Shown here: positions 62,958 through 64,000 of the stretch, piece by piece
Position numbering within the stretch: the stretch's first letter is position 1
How the letters are laid out: each line of letters opens with the position of its first letter
Assembly (NCBI GenBank): GCA_964017155.1
Contig: OZ024867.1
Span: 10,654,116 to 10,718,115, forward strand
From: Oasisia sp. SBJ-2009
Lineage: Eukaryota; Annelida; Polychaeta; Sabellida; Siboglinidae
Direction of reading: 5' to 3'
Length of the DNA stretch: 64,000 nt
The notes under the pieces: model-generated
Seen by the model: only the letters and a program-made list of their open reading frames with translations
Database searches by the model: none
Told to the model about the DNA's origin: nothing
Program-made: the position numbers and the translations under genes

Positions 62958-63160
62958 TAATAATGATAATGATATTGATATTGATATTGGTATTGGTATT
63001 GGTATTGGTATTGGTATTGGTATTGGTATTGGTATTGGTATTGGTATTGGTATTGGTATTGGTATTGGTATTGGTATTGGTATTGGTATTGCTATTGCTA
63101 TTGCTATTGCTATTGCTATTGCTATTGCTATTGCTATTGATAATGATAATGATAATGATA
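62958..63160. repeat. Hexanucleotide array ATTGGT with symmetric variant ends
   Basis: Order: AATGAT, ATTGAT, a long ATTGGT block, a block of ATTGCT, then AATGAT again. Each block is homogeneous. Confidence 0.95.
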
Positions 63161-63224
63161 TATTTAATTTTATAACTTATTTTGCGCCAATATTCTCGAA
63201 AATCAAGCTCAGTGGCACGACAAA

Positions 63225-63228
<4 letters not shown>

Positions 63229-63284
<56 letters not shown>
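63229..63284. repeat. (TA)n microsatellite
   Basis: TA run near the LINE fragment in the U5 C-B intron. Confidence 0.95.
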
Positions 63285-63287
<3 letters not shown>

Positions 63288-63423
63288 TCCGATAAGTGAT
63301 TAAGAAAACTCGTAATCGAAAATGGATGGATGAAGAAGCTAGAAGGCTAAGGCGGATAGGCAGCATTCAATTTAAAGAGATATGTTTTAGGACGTCGACG
63401 GAAAAAACTATATTACCTTCTGA

Positions 63424-63870
63424 TTAAACACTGGCAGGAAGCGAATTCCACACCATTGGTGCGGCAACCAAGAAAACTCGGGTCCCAACTTTCGTTTTCA
63501 CCCGGGGGATGTAAATAGGATTACTACTGGTTGAGCGTAGCTGTATGAAATGTCTTGCTGGAGTTAGTATTGAATTTATATATGCTGGTTGTGTAGCGGA
63601 GAGTGCTTGATAGACTATTGTACAAATTGTGAAAATGATGCTATAGTGCACAGTGAGCCAATGCAGTGATTTTAAAAACGGCACCGAGCGATACAAATGG
63701 GGAGAACGCGTGACTAAACAATTGTGGACACGCTGAAGTTTAGCTATATCCTTGTTTGCGGTATTGCAAAGGAGGGAATTGCAGTAGTAAAATATGCTGC
63801 TTAATAGAACTGTTGCGATGGTTTTAGCAACGGAAAGTGATATAAACGAGCTTAGCTAAATTACGTCCAT
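63424..63870 (-). mobile_element. LINE 3' fragment, RT C-terminal region
   Basis: The minus strand reads YCNSLLCNTANKDIAKLQRV, then PHLYRSVPFLKSLHWLTVHY, ARHFIQLRSTSSN and VAAPMVWNSLPASV before a stop. These are the closing blocks of L2/Rex1/Daphne-type RT proteins. It lies in the sense orientation of the host gene, in the intron between U5 C and B. Confidence 0.7.
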
Positions 63871-63966
63871 CATTTTGTCCGGGTAAACAATGGTGTGTGC
63901 GCGTAAGTGCATGGTCTCATACGTTAATATAAAATCGTGTTCTTGTTGTTTAAAATGTATCCTTAC

Positions 63967-64000
63967 GGTAACACAAGGTTTTGTCTTCTGATACGTAATC
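63967..64000 (-). CDS. U5 exon C (partial, 3' end of exon only)
   Basis: The last 34 bases of a C-type exon run to the window edge. They read DYVSEDKTLCY and end in a phase-1 donor (C|GTAAGG). The SEDKT/SDDKT...C ending is the hallmark of all C exons in this locus, and the U4 copy at 53.7 kb is close. The rest of the exon, and whatever lies 5' of it, is outside the window. Confidence 0.7.

Overview
Eukaryotic (metazoan) genomic DNA: AT-rich, full of (TA)n and (TG)n arrays, with GT-AG introns, non-LTR retrotransposon fragments and tRNA-derived SINEs. Arrays of EB/EGF-like cysteine-rich exons plus this repeat content would suit a lophotrochozoan such as a bivalve mollusc, but that placement is inference and nothing here fixes the species.

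Main locus (minus strand, about 64.0 kb down to 7.8 kb, open at the 5' end and without a recognised 3' end). Most open reading frames are microsatellite artefacts, but reading the minus strand for splice sites recovers 19 cysteine-rich exons of four types (here called D, C, B and A, about 105-177 bp) and nine micro-exons of 21-33 bp, plus a possible tenth of 6 bp. They follow one repeating order, D-C-B-A-m1-m2. In transcript order: U5 (C partial, B, A, m1, ?m2), U4 (D, C, B, A, m2), U3 (D, C, B, A, m1), U2 (D, C, B, A with a stop, m1, m2), U1 (D, C, B, A, m1, m2, then a second m1-m2 pair). Every complete exon is bounded by phase-1 introns, so any exon or cassette can be skipped or repeated without a frameshift. 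The inferred product is a secreted or membrane protein built from disulfide-rich modules joined by short, charged, optional linkers. This combination is the most interesting content of the window.

Other genes. At 4.67-5.68 kb (plus) are four phase-compatible exons forming the 3' part of a THAP-type protein gene, with a polyadenylation signal. At 27.0-29.9 kb (minus) is a broken gene beginning with a GRPRKY motif and carrying a WNFF(V)TSHG motif. It lies in a roughly 7.3 kb block present in U2 but absent at the matching position of U3.

Mobile and structural DNA. A defective CR1-like LINE lies at 54.8-58.56 kb: ORF1 with an SGNH esterase domain, and a reverse transcriptase carrying stops and a frameshift, with no endonuclease between them. 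A 3' fragment of a related element is at 44.9-45.2 kb, and fragments of other LINEs are at 3.2-3.6, 22.4, 37.0, 48.2-49.3 and 63.4-63.9 kb. There are two SINE families. U2 and U3 are recent tandem duplicates; U3 carries a roughly 2 kb inversion with duplicated breakpoint sequence. Several long palindromes are centred on microsatellites (13.5-14.2, 19.36-19.97, 19.97-20.16, 32.6-33.1, 41.5-41.85, 51.1-51.4 kb).

Gene-free stretches: 0-2.0 kb is AT-rich with nothing recognisable. 5.7-6.4 kb is the THAP gene 3' flank. 8.76-10.78 kb holds only a (TG)n array and an imperfect stem-loop. The long introns hold repeats as listed.
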